Shown here piece after piece: positions 1-8,490 of a stretch of DNA of 64,000 nt. This stretch comes from Mariniphaga anaerophila. GTDB lineage: Bacteria > Bacteroidota > Bacteroidia > Bacteroidales > Prolixibacteraceae. Within the stretch, counting starts at the first letter, position 1; the number at the start of each line of letters is the position of its first letter. Position numbers and translations under genes: made by a program. Where the stretch lies: contig NZ_FQUM01000002.1 in NCBI RefSeq assembly GCF_900129025.1, forward strand, positions 248,001 through 312,000, written 5' to 3'. The notes below the pieces were generated by a model. That model was not told the DNA's origin. It searched no databases and saw only the letters and a program-made list of their open reading frames with translations.

Positions 1-2
1 TT

Positions 3-1172
3 TTGGCAATTCTTATACTTGTTATTGTATATATAGCAGGGCTAAAAAGACAAGAGCAACAATTAAAAAGTATCGTTGCTACATCTTTTCCAGAGTTGAA
101 GGATTTGCAACCTCTCAAAACAAATCCATTGTTATATGAAATTAAGAACCATGAACATGAAGTTGACCATTATTTGATTTTTAAAAAAGGGATGGGGTGG
201 GGAGGTCCTTTTATTGTAATGGCAGAACTTGATACTGCAATAAAAATTAATAAAATTGAGGTGTTAGATCATTGCGAAACACCATCTTACATGTTAAAAC
301 TTCAAAAAAACGAATTTTTTAAACAATTTAATTTTTTACCTGCTACGTCAGCATTTACACTGGGGAATGATTTGAGCGCAGTTACAGGCGCAACAATTTC
401 ATCAACTGGTTTTACCAATGCTATCAAAGAAGGTATGCAAGAAGCTGCTTTTTTTGTTTTGGGCAATGAAAAACAAACGAGCACCGCAGCTTTTTCTTTT
501 GGCGCAAAAGAAATTATTCTGTTTTGTATTTTTTTACTTGCATTGATTGGAAGCTATTTGAGGTTTAAAAAATTAAGGTATTTAACTCTTGGAATTAGTT
601 TGATTGCCATTGGGTTTGTTTATAACTTCCCATTTAGTATATCTCATTTTACATCTATATTTCTTGGGTATGTACCTGGTATTTATACAAATGCTGCCTG
701 GTGGGTGGTTGTTGGTGGTGCATTGGCTTTAATTTTTATTACTGGAAAAAATCTTTATTGTTCTTCGATCTGCCCATTTGGAGCGATGCAGGAATTAATT
801 GCCAAGATTAGTGGATTTAAACTTCCTATTCATCCTATGGTTCTAAAATACGGCCCTAAAATTCTTTATCTCTTAACCTTTTTTGCCGTCGTTACAATGG
901 TCTATTTTCGAAATACTTCGAGTGGAAATTATGAACCATTTGCAGCATTATTTAATTTAGATGGTTATGGCTTAATATGGTTCATACTTCCTGTGGTACT
1001 GTTCAGCTCATTCTTTTGGAAACGCTTTTATTGTCGCTTTTTGTGTCCGGCTGGTACAGCACTTAACTTAACAAATCGATTCAGAAACTGGATTAAGCAT
1101 AAAATAAAAAACTCCACTAAAAACAAGTCACAATGCAAAAAGATGAATCAAAAATGTCAATCATTTCATTGA
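3..1172 (+). CDS. NosR-like FMN-binding, 4Fe-4S-type polytopic membrane protein (5' end outside window)
   Basis: The visible part (389 codons from a TTG at the window edge; the true start is probably upstream) has an N-terminal membrane helix, an extracytoplasmic FMN-binding domain (about residues 40-150) and then five or six membrane helices (about 168-350). The motif VTGATISS (127-134) matches the site where FMN is attached covalently to threonine, here T131. Two cysteine motifs, CSSICP (253-258) and CRFLCP (344-349), are those of the NosR/NapH/RnfG-like group, which carries electrons across or at the inner membrane. The two ferredoxin clusters that follow the last helix in full NosR are absent; the tail is basic with only two further cysteines. 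The electron partner cannot be named. A small membrane ORF overlaps its 3' end. Confidence 0.8.
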   Translation: MAILILVIVYIAGLKRQEQQLKSIVATSFPELKDLQPLKTNPLLYEIKNHEHEVDHYLIFKKGMGWGGPFIVMAELDTAIKINKIEVLDHCETPSYMLKLQKNEFFKQFNFLPATSAFTLGNDLSAVTGATISSTGFTNAIKEGMQEAAFFVLGNEKQTSTAAFSFGAKEIILFCIFLLALIGSYLRFKKLRYLTLGISLIAIGFVYNFPFSISHFTSIFLGYVPGIYTNAAWWVVVGGALALIFITGKNLYCSSICPFGAMQELIAKISGFKLPIHPMVLKYGPKILYLLTFFAVVTMVYFRNTSSGNYEPFAALFNLDGYGLIWFILPVVLFSSFFWKRFYCRFLCPAGTALNLTNRFRNWIKHKIKNSTKNKSQCKKMNQKCQSFH

Positions 1173-1237
1173 TTATATATGTGTCAATAGTTATTGTTAT
1201 ACTCATGCACATCGCAAATTTTTGGCTGGAGCGATAA
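1133..1237 (+). CDS. Small single-pass membrane peptide, 34 aa
   Basis: An ATG at 1133 opens a 34-codon frame ending TAA at 1237. It overlaps the end of the NosR-like gene by 40 bases in another frame. The peptide has a charged start (MQKDESK), an uninterrupted hydrophobic stretch of about 19 residues (SIISLIIYVSIVIVILM) and a short charged end (WLER), the shape of a small membrane-complex subunit. The overlap suggests translational coupling and a role with the NosR-like protein. No family is recognised. A chance frame cannot be excluded, but a chance frame would rarely give so clean a membrane segment. Confidence 0.5.
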   Translation: MQKDESKMSIISLIIYVSIVIVILMHIANFWLER

Positions 1238-1259
1238 ATAGGAAGACAAGCTATTTTGT

Positions 1260-2429
1260 TTAAAAACCAATCGCTTTTGCCCAATTGGGTAAACCCGTTT
1301 CGATAGCACCAATGTCGGGAGATTTTCCATGCATCTCATTTTTAATGTAAAAATGCTCGTTTTTGTGAGTGAATTCTGAAATTCCACGATCTATTAACGG
1401 GCTTTTCTCGGATAAACTATAGTCAGTATTCAGCATCGGATTTAAACTTAGTATTGTATTCTCAACCAGGTTACATTCAGAAAAAGGTATTTCGGCAATA
1501 TATACATTTTGGTATGCAACAATCGATTTTTGATTGATTCCTTTCAGTGCGATATGCTGAATATTTGAAATGGAGTTATTCAGCACAATGGAGTTTCCTC
1601 CACCGCAAATTCCATAAGAGCAACTAGCTATTGTATTGTTGTAAATGTAAATACGCTCGGTTAATGGCGCGGCCTCAAAATTCTCTTTTGTGTTGCCGTC
1701 AGACATACAGCCAATTGCCGCCATGCTGATGTTTGCAATAATGTTGTTTTGTATTGTGATTACGCGGGCCGACTCTTCCGGATAGCCAATCAGTTGGATG
1801 CCGTCTTCGCCATTATTAACAATCAGGTTGTGACTGATTTCATAATTCAGCGTATCTCCGGAATAGTGCTGCAAGCGTATTTCAATGCCATCATCTTTAT
1901 TGGTTCTGATAATGTTTCTTTCGATAACAATATCAACATCGTCATCCAAATCGATACCATCATCGCTGTTTAGCTCAAAAATGTTGTTTTGGCACAATCC
2001 GCCGCTGTTACTTTCATAATCCAATCCGTCGCTGCAATGTCTGACAATGTTGTGTGTGAAATTCATTTTTTCCCTCACGGAAACACCATCACTGCCATTT
2101 TCAATAGTAAATCCTGTAATGGTTGTATTTGGTCCGGTAACATTAATAACGTAATCGTTTTTACTGCCATTTATTACTGTATTACGTATGTCTTGCTTGT
2201 TGTTCGAAAAAATATAATTTGAGGTAAGTGTAAGGTCTTTTTGTGCTATTTCAAAATTTTCGTGATAAACACCATTCGCCACCAACACGGTATCTCCTTG
2301 GGTTGCTGCTTTAACTGCTTCTTGTATTGTTTTGTATTGTTCCGGAACTTTTAAAATAGAGGAATACCCCGTTTTAAAAAGTACAATGTTCAGGAAAAGA
2401 ATAATTGTAAATGTTTTAGTGCCAGTCAT
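1260..2429 (-). CDS. Secreted right-handed parallel beta-helix protein
   Basis: 389 aa. A Sec signal peptide (about residues 1-23) is followed by a start typical of NosD/pectin-lyase-like folds (TIQEAVKAATQGDTVLVANG, about 36-55). Repeated strand-turn units follow with NxI...DGI spacing, for example SDDGIDLDD, KDDGIEI and EDGIQLIG. This is the Beta_helix/NosD architecture: periplasmic or surface proteins that bind or modify carbohydrates. No catalytic set of a named lyase or esterase family is evident. Only about 20 bases separate its ATG from the strong hairpin at 2451-2488, so it is expressed either by read-through from the phosphatase gene or from a promoter inside that hairpin. It converges with the + strand genes at 1237. 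Confidence 0.75.
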   Translation of the reverse strand: MTGTKTFTIILFLNIVLFKTGYSSILKVPEQYKTIQEAVKAATQGDTVLVANGVYHENFEIAQKDLTLTSNYIFSNNKQDIRNTVINGSKNDYVINVTGPNTTITGFTIENGSDGVSVREKMNFTHNIVRHCSDGLDYESNSGGLCQNNIFELNSDDGIDLDDDVDIVIERNIIRTNKDDGIEIRLQHYSGDTLNYEISHNLIVNNGEDGIQLIGYPEESARVITIQNNIIANISMAAIGCMSDGNTKENFEAAPLTERIYIYNNTIASCSYGICGGGNSIVLNNSISNIQHIALKGINQKSIVAYQNVYIAEIPFSECNLVENTILSLNPMLNTDYSLSEKSPLIDRGISEFTHKNEHFYIKNEMHGKSPDIGAIETGLPNWAKAIGF

Positions 2430-2450
2430 TATTTGCTTTTTTTATATGTG

Positions 2451-2488
2451 AAAATGAGGCTGCCAAATTGTTGAAGCAGCCTCATTTT
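2451..2488 (-). terminator. Perfect 13-bp hairpin between phosphatase and beta-helix genes
   Basis: Stem arms 2451-2463 and 2476-2488 pair perfectly around a 12-base loop (2464-2475). It starts 12 bases past the phosphatase stop codon. Read on the minus strand it has TTTTC at the base, so it can terminate or attenuate. It also forms the only leader of the beta-helix gene. Confidence 0.8.
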
Positions 2489-2500
2489 TGTTGAATTATT

Positions 2501-4087
2501 TTAGTTGTCTTTTTCTTCGGAAAAAATTACACCTTGCTCATCAATTTTAAGCTCATACTCTTCATCTCCTTTTTCGAGATCGACATCGTAATAAATTGAG
2601 GCGTCTTTTCCTTCCCGGATACTCACTTTATCAATTTTAAAACCCGGGTATTTTTCCAACACCTTCTTTTTGATATCCAACGGAAGCTCGTCAAAATAAG
2701 AAATAGTGTTGTTATGATATCTTGCCGCTATTGCTTCATCTTTGAGGTCGACAAAAGTATTGGGACCTTTTTTATTTTTGATCAAGTTAAAAGCGTCGTA
2801 TAAATCGCCGGTAGCCGTGTACGATTTATAGTGAATGGTATCTTTATTTACGGTTACTACCTGAACCAGTTGAGTGTTTTCTCCATCGCGATTTTGTTCT
2901 GCGCCCCAGTTTTTCCACCCATTTTTGCGCAGCCGATACATTTTTCCTCCACTTACAGAAACTACGTAAACAGTACCTGTCTGGTCGCGTTTATTAACTC
3001 CGGAAGTGAGGTTGTATTCTTTGGGAGAAACACGGCCTCTGGCATACGTGTGGTCGTGTCCTTGCAAAACAAGGTCTACATGATATTTATCGAAAATGGG
3101 CTTCAGCAGCTCTCTCCAGCTCTTGTTGTCACGCCCCTCTGATGCTGAATAAAGAGGGTGGTGGAAAGTAACCACAGTCCATTGATTGGGGTTGTCGGCC
3201 AGTACTTTTTCCAGCCATTCTGCCTGTTCTTCACGATGTTCGCTCGAATTTAATCCGATCATCCGAACTCCTTGAAAGTCCATGTAATAGACTGTCTCCT
3301 TTAACTCATCGATATTGTTTAATCCGTTTTCGGGCAATGTGAATTGCGGCCTCCACTGAATGCTGAGTTTTTCCAGATCATCGTCTTGTCCTTCGTATAG
3401 CGGCTCGTATTCATGATTTCCGGGAACCGGGAAAGAAGCAATCATACCATGAATAAAACTTCCGGCTTTAAACCATTCTTCCCATTGTTGTTCGCTGTGA
3501 GCTGTGCTAACCAGGTCGCCTGCATGAACAATAAAACGGGCGTTTGGTGCCTGTAAAAATCCCTGGCGAATTAAGCGGGACCAAAGTTCCAGAATATAGT
3601 TCTGGGCATCGCCAACATACAAAAAAGAAAATTTGTCGTTTGAGTCGGATGCCGTTTTAAACTGAATCCATTCGCTCCAGTGTTCTCCGTCGCCTACCCG
3701 GTATCCGTAGAGCGTATTTGGTTCGAGATTTTTGAATGTTACCGAGTGATAGTTTGCAACAATGCCGGCGTCTTTTACTTTGCTTCCATCCAGCAATTCT
3801 GTGTTTGCGGCAAAACGTTCGCTGGTGCGCCAAAATTTTGGAGCTGCTGTAGCTTTTGCAATTTCAGCATAAGCGGTTTTTACATCTGCACTCGTTCTCC
3901 AGGTAACACTTGCCGTTGTTCGCGGGTCGGCGCCGTAATTCAGTATTATCCGGTCTGGATGTACAGTTGGTTGCATCCATTCTTTTTCGTATTTGGGCGT
4001 TTTATAAACAATACTTTTGTGCTGTGCCATGCTAACGTTAAAACACAAGCTTAATAGTAGTGACGCCAAAATGCTTTGTAATTTCAT
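2501..4087 (-). CDS. Secreted purple-acid-phosphatase-like metallophosphoesterase
   Basis: 528 aa with a Sec signal peptide (about 1-21). Residues 45-146 look like the fibronectin-III-like N-terminal domain of purple acid phosphatases (SVTWRTS, LEPNTLYGYRVG). The catalytic metallophosphatase domain (about 152-365) keeps the metal ligands: GDAQN (159-163), GDLV (190-193), GNHEYE (223-228), FHHPLY (308-313) and GHDHTY (343-348). A C-terminal stretch (about 455-528, ending in YELKIDEQG) resembles a PepSY-like domain. It would release phosphate from organic esters outside the cytoplasm. It follows a TonB-dependent receptor on the same strand with a 112-base gap, which suggests joint capture and hydrolysis of a phosphorylated substrate; the substrate is not known. 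Confidence 0.85.
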   Translation of the reverse strand: MKLQSILASLLLSLCFNVSMAQHKSIVYKTPKYEKEWMQPTVHPDRIILNYGADPRTTASVTWRTSADVKTAYAEIAKATAAPKFWRTSERFAANTELLDGSKVKDAGIVANYHSVTFKNLEPNTLYGYRVGDGEHWSEWIQFKTASDSNDKFSFLYVGDAQNYILELWSRLIRQGFLQAPNARFIVHAGDLVSTAHSEQQWEEWFKAGSFIHGMIASFPVPGNHEYEPLYEGQDDDLEKLSIQWRPQFTLPENGLNNIDELKETVYYMDFQGVRMIGLNSSEHREEQAEWLEKVLADNPNQWTVVTFHHPLYSASEGRDNKSWRELLKPIFDKYHVDLVLQGHDHTYARGRVSPKEYNLTSGVNKRDQTGTVYVVSVSGGKMYRLRKNGWKNWGAEQNRDGENTQLVQVVTVNKDTIHYKSYTATGDLYDAFNLIKNKKGPNTFVDLKDEAIAARYHNNTISYFDELPLDIKKKVLEKYPGFKIDKVSIREGKDASIYYDVDLEKGDEEYELKIDEQGVIFSEEKDN

Positions 4088-4118
4088 TTTTGTAAAATTT
4101 TAGTTTTTTAAGGAATCG

Positions 4119-4168
4119 GATGGAATTCATACCAATATTTAGCCATCGCTTTTGGTGTGAATTCCATC
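4119..4168 (-). other. Long intercistronic hairpin between receptor and phosphatase genes
   Basis: Arms 4119-4133 and 4154-4168 pair over 15 bp with one G-U, around a 20-base loop. No U-run follows in the minus direction. It is therefore more likely an RNA-processing or partial attenuation element inside the receptor-phosphatase operon than a full terminator. Confidence 0.55.
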
Positions 4169-4199
4169 GTCATGCTTTTTAAAATTGTAGCCGGCCGGG

Positions 4200-7100
4200 C
4201 TAATAAATGTTGAGTTTCAGTCCAACCTGAAAGCGTGCTCCATTTTCCAATGCCGAATATGTATATTGTGGCTTCCACTGGTAAGTACGTTGTATCTCGT
4301 TTAAAAGATTGTTGGCAGAGGCAAAAAGAACAATTTTTTTGCTGATAAATATATCGATGTTTGCATCAAGGTAAGAAACTTTGTCGTAGTAAACATTGGT
4401 GAATTCAGTTGAGCCGTTGCTTGTCAGAAAATCAGAAGTATAATTGTATGAAACCCTTGCGCTGAGTCTCTTATTGTCGTATGCCAGCGATGCATTAATA
4501 ATGTCTTCTGCAGTGCCGGATAACTGGTGTTCTTTATCTTTATTGTCTACCCAGTTGTGCGTGTAGTTGGTATAAACACTGAAGTTACGCAAAAAACCGG
4601 GAAGGAAATCCAGGCGTTTCTGAAAAGCCAGTTCAATACCAATCAGGTTAGCGTCGCCACCGTTTCCGGGAGTAAAACTTTCAAAATCGTGTCCTTCAGC
4701 TTTATTGTACCTTTTAATATAGTCTTCTTTCTGATCTTCGGTTATGTCTGTGCGGGCGCTTATCTGCTCCGGCGAAGGAACATACTGAACAACGTCTTCC
4801 CAGGGAAGAACTTCCATCATTGTTGTTTCAAAGTCTTTGATGTTTTTATAATATAACCCTGCAGATATAAGTCCGGTAGAACCAATATAGTACTCGCCCA
4901 GTAAATCGAAATTATGCGCTAATGTTGGTTTGATGTCCGGATTTCCGAATTCAATTTCGTCATCTTTAATATCACATTTTACATAGGGAACAATGTCCCG
5001 ATAGTTAGGACGACTGATTGTTTTGGTATAGGCCAACCTGAAAACACTCCTTTTTGTTGGCATGTATTTCAAATGCACGCCTGGCAGTAAAGTGGTATAA
5101 TTTTGCGATGCACTTACTTCTTCAAATACTTCAGCCCGTTCAAAATATTCCCATCCATGGTAGTCGATTTTTGTTTGTTCAACACGAAGACCACCCATCA
5201 GGCTTAATTTTTCACCAAACTTTTGGGTTGACATTAAATAGGCTGCATACACATCTTCTGAGGCAGTGTAACCGTCTGCAATTTCTTTGTTGTACCCGTT
5301 ATTTACCATCCAATGGTCGGTTGTGTTGTTAAAGTCGGTAACTTGCGAGCCTACCCACTGTGCCGTAACCGATTGGCCTACATTGTAATTTGAGTTGTTG
5401 AAGTTGGAACTAACATCTTCCATGTTCTGTGCAAATTCGTTCCACATCCAACCCCAGTTAAACGTTTCCGGAGATTCCGGGTCATTTTGAGCAGGTTTCC
5501 ATTTTACACGGCCAAGAAGTTTTTTGCTTTTGCTCATTGTTTTGGCTTTAGCTCCAAACTTGATTTTATTCTCAAATTTCCCATCGATTAACGGCAATTC
5601 AAAATTTGCAGAATAGAGAAACTGATCCACATTCGACCGGCTGTCTTTACCTTTAAAACCGTCCAACTCCCATGTGTCAACCCTGTTTTCGTCAATATCA
5701 GCTGAGGTTCTTCCTGCAATTTCCTGGGCCACGTTGTCTATTCCAAATCCTTTATCCAACCCGAGGTATCTGGGATTGGAGAAATCCATAAGCACAGTTT
5801 TTTCGTTGTAGCTTTGTAACTCAAAATCACGTGAGTCGGGTTGATTTTCGATAGATTTTACATACGCAAAATCCCAATCAAATTTCAGCGCGCCAAATAC
5901 ATGGTCTCCTTCAAATGCCCAGTTAAATATTTTTTTATGCGTTAAATCTCCGCCTTTGTCGTTTCCTCCGGCCAAAACATGCCTTTCCAATTCCGGATGG
6001 AACGACGGATGCAGGGGATCGTAGTCAACATACATGTTTCCGGTGTTGTCGTCAATCCCGTCGTTGTTTTCGTCAAGAACGATGTAGACTTCTCCTGTGC
6101 TGTCGTTTACCCCATCTCCATCGGCATCGATGTCTCCGTCAATTTCATCTGCAAAATCTTCCGGGTCATCAAAAACCTGTTCAAACCATTTTATGCCTGA
6201 ATAGTCGTCTTTCATTTTCCAGTTGCCTTTATATCCGCCGCCAATATCGTCTATACGCAAAGTGTAGGTTTCTCGCCAGTCTTTGTAGTCATTAAAAATT
6301 CCGGTAAAGGCAATGCTGTGTTTTTGGTTGAACTTGAAATCAAGCCCCAGTGTATAGCTCTGGCGCAATCTTTCCATAAGCGTCTGTTCGATATTCAGAT
6401 ATTTGGGAACAAAATACTCATCGGTTCCGACCATGGTAGTTTCCCATGATGAGTTGTGACGGTTAGAACCTAACTTCTGTTCGTATATTGATGCTGACCC
6501 AATTACGCCAAACTTGTTGTTGAAGTAACGATCACCAAAAATAATGTTCCCGTTAAATTGTGGCTTTTGGGTAAGTGCACTATAACCTGTGGCGCCCGAA
6601 ATAGAAAGCCTTTTGCTGTAAGGAGCTTTTCTGGTAACCAGGTTTACTGCACCACCAATTGCATCGCCGTCCATATCAGGTGTAATGGCCTTGCTTACTT
6701 CTATGGCCTGCACCATGTCTGCCGGAATGGCATCTACACCAACGGCACGGTCGTTACCGGTACCCGGCATTGCAGCACCATTAATAGAGATAGTACTTTT
6801 AGACGGATCTGTTCCGCGAATACTTATCAGTTTTGCTTCGCCCTGGTCGTACTGAACATGGATGCCCGGAATACGTTTAAGAGCATCTCCAATGTTAGGG
6901 TCCGGGAAACTCCCCACCTGATCAGAGGAAATTACATTCATAATGCTTGGTGCAGTGAGTTGCTGGTTTAGCGCTTTTAATACGCCACCGGCATTTCCCT
7001 TAACTACAACTTCGTCTAAAATTTCATTTTCAGAAAGTTGAAAATCAAGCGAAACTGAGCCACCATCAGTTACTGTAACGTTTTTTTCAATTTTTTTGTA

Positions 7101-7358
7101 TCCCACATAAGATACCTGAACAAGATATTCTCCGGCGTCGATGCCGACAATAGTATAGTAGCCATCAACATTGGTAACGGTTCCTTTATTTATTGATGAA
7201 ATGTAAACTGTGGCACCAGGTAAAGGAAAGTTTTCGGAGTCGATTATTCGACCAGTGATGATTCCATTTTTCTCTGCATCTTCATCATCTCCCACACAAA
7301 ATCCAATCGTTGGAAAAAGGACGAAAAGTGCAAATAGTAAATAAGTAAGTTTCTTCAT
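4200..7358 (-). CDS. TonB-dependent outer-membrane receptor (non-SusC type) with Asp-rich loop
   Basis: 1052 aa. Signal peptide (about 1-21), carboxypeptidase-regulatory-like domain (about 33-108), TonB-box-like DEVVVKG (about 115-121), plug (about 135-243) and a 22-strand-type barrel ending in aromatic-rich strands. Blocks such as TISRPNYRDIVPY and NPDIKPTLAHNFDLL fit the Xanthomonas/Caulobacter-type TonB receptor family, which usually imports glycans or phosphorylated ligands without a SusD partner; none is encoded beside it. Residues 404-440 form an Asp-rich insert (DIDADGDGVND, LDENNDGIDDNTG) resembling thrombospondin type-3 calcium repeats. It is the first gene of a set with the phosphatase downstream. 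Confidence 0.9.
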   Translation of the reverse strand: MKKLTYLLFALFVLFPTIGFCVGDDEDAEKNGIITGRIIDSENFPLPGATVYISSINKGTVTNVDGYYTIVGIDAGEYLVQVSYVGYKKIEKNVTVTDGGSVSLDFQLSENEILDEVVVKGNAGGVLKALNQQLTAPSIMNVISSDQVGSFPDPNIGDALKRIPGIHVQYDQGEAKLISIRGTDPSKSTISINGAAMPGTGNDRAVGVDAIPADMVQAIEVSKAITPDMDGDAIGGAVNLVTRKAPYSKRLSISGATGYSALTQKPQFNGNIIFGDRYFNNKFGVIGSASIYEQKLGSNRHNSSWETTMVGTDEYFVPKYLNIEQTLMERLRQSYTLGLDFKFNQKHSIAFTGIFNDYKDWRETYTLRIDDIGGGYKGNWKMKDDYSGIKWFEQVFDDPEDFADEIDGDIDADGDGVNDSTGEVYIVLDENNDGIDDNTGNMYVDYDPLHPSFHPELERHVLAGGNDKGGDLTHKKIFNWAFEGDHVFGALKFDWDFAYVKSIENQPDSRDFELQSYNEKTVLMDFSNPRYLGLDKGFGIDNVAQEIAGRTSADIDENRVDTWELDGFKGKDSRSNVDQFLYSANFELPLIDGKFENKIKFGAKAKTMSKSKKLLGRVKWKPAQNDPESPETFNWGWMWNEFAQNMEDVSSNFNNSNYNVGQSVTAQWVGSQVTDFNNTTDHWMVNNGYNKEIADGYTASEDVYAAYLMSTQKFGEKLSLMGGLRVEQTKIDYHGWEYFERAEVFEEVSASQNYTTLLPGVHLKYMPTKRSVFRLAYTKTISRPNYRDIVPYVKCDIKDDEIEFGNPDIKPTLAHNFDLLGEYYIGSTGLISAGLYYKNIKDFETTMMEVLPWEDVVQYVPSPEQISARTDITEDQKEDYIKRYNKAEGHDFESFTPGNGGDANLIGIELAFQKRLDFLPGFLRNFSVYTNYTHNWVDNKDKEHQLSGTAEDIINASLAYDNKRLSARVSYNYTSDFLTSNGSTEFTNVYYDKVSYLDANIDIFISKKIVLFASANNLLNEIQRTYQWKPQYTYSALENGARFQVGLKLNIY

Positions 7359-8490
7359 TTGTAATTTGTTTTTGATTTAAAAATAAATGAGCGTTAGTTT
7401 GTTATTGTTAAAATAAAAGTGTCGTACCTGAATCTTGCTGATGTCATATCATTCTCAAATTCAATTTGTTTAAGCCGATTAATTCCTTTTTGTGTTTTGC
7501 GGAAAACAACCGGTTTATTTTTAGGGGATGGTTGAAATAAATCATCGTTGGCAGGGCTGTTGGCAGAACCCCGGTTCCGGAAAAGGTTGCAATGCCCGGC
7601 GTTACTGTGCATGTTGTTTGCTCCGTTCATGGCATTTGTTAGGTTTCCGGAACGCCATCTCTGGTACCGGGAAATAACGCGTTAAAACTGATTTTTTGTG
7701 GATTTGCTCAAGGCTTAGCGCATCCGTTGTGTTTCTGATTTTTAATAAAGTCTGTGCAGAAAACGGGTTCTTTTGTTTTATTCCATCCCAACCCCGATGT
7801 GTCTGGTATTTTAGTTGGGGCAAAAGATAGCTGTCGTGGAATAAACAAACTTTTTTAGAGTAGTGTTTTTTCCCGATTTTTACAAAAATGTTCTGTGCAA
7901 TGTTTCCTGCATCAGCCTGACCGGTGTGTAGGCAAGCCGTAACCAATAAACTTTGACTATGCACGCCAAAGCTTTGATTTAAGTCTTTTTTGTGTTTTAA
8001 TATTGCTGGAATACTCTCCAAATTTTCATTTTTTTGAGAGCTCAATATTAGATGGATTGGGTTACGCTACAGTGAACAATCGATTAAAAAAAAATTACTT
8101 TTCGTTTCTGTGTTTTTCGTTGTTTTTTATGATCTGGTGTCTTTTTTTCAAGCCTGAGATTGGTTTTTTTTGCACCTTATTTTAGTGCTTGACGGCATTT
8201 TTGCTGGTATGTTTTTTATCCTTCTTTTTCAACAGAAACCTGTTGGGCTATAATATTATCAGATGTGTTGCTGCCCTTTTGGCGAGAGGTTTTGTAGTTG
8301 TATAAATTCGTTCGGGCAGTGTTTGAACCATCAATTTTTATCACCATCAGCAAGTACCCGAAAGCAGTTTAAAACTTCCACAGCGGGTATTCCAGTTTCA
8401 GGAAAACTTCCCGGTGCCAGCCTTTAACCTCTATGCGCTATTTCCTGCTAATTTTGTAATGATTGTGAACCCAATTTCGGAGCAGTTTTT
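7359..8490. other. 1.1-kb region without a convincing gene
   Basis: It lies between the receptor at 7358 and the end of the reductase gene at 8491. Minus-strand frames at 7394-7630 (78 aa) and 7602-8045 (147 aa) overlap each other, lack signal, hydrophobic or domain features, and have low-complexity ends. Just below the reductase stop, a minus-strand frame (about 8373-8433) reads like the last barrel strand of an outer-membrane protein (GWHREVFLKLEYPLWKF then stop). Together this suggests decayed coding sequence, plus the receptor's promoter region. No tRNA or structured RNA was recognised. Confidence 0.4.

Noticed and set aside
1260-2429. Beta-helix protein as NosD partner of the NosR-like gene
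   Set aside because: The genes are convergent on opposite strands and no nosZ, nosF, nosY or nosL is present; similarity is only of fold.
7602-8045. 147-codon minus-strand frame, and an overlapping 78-codon frame at 7394-7630
   Set aside because: They overlap in different frames, have no signal, membrane or domain features and an odd composition. Treated as part of a gene-poor region.
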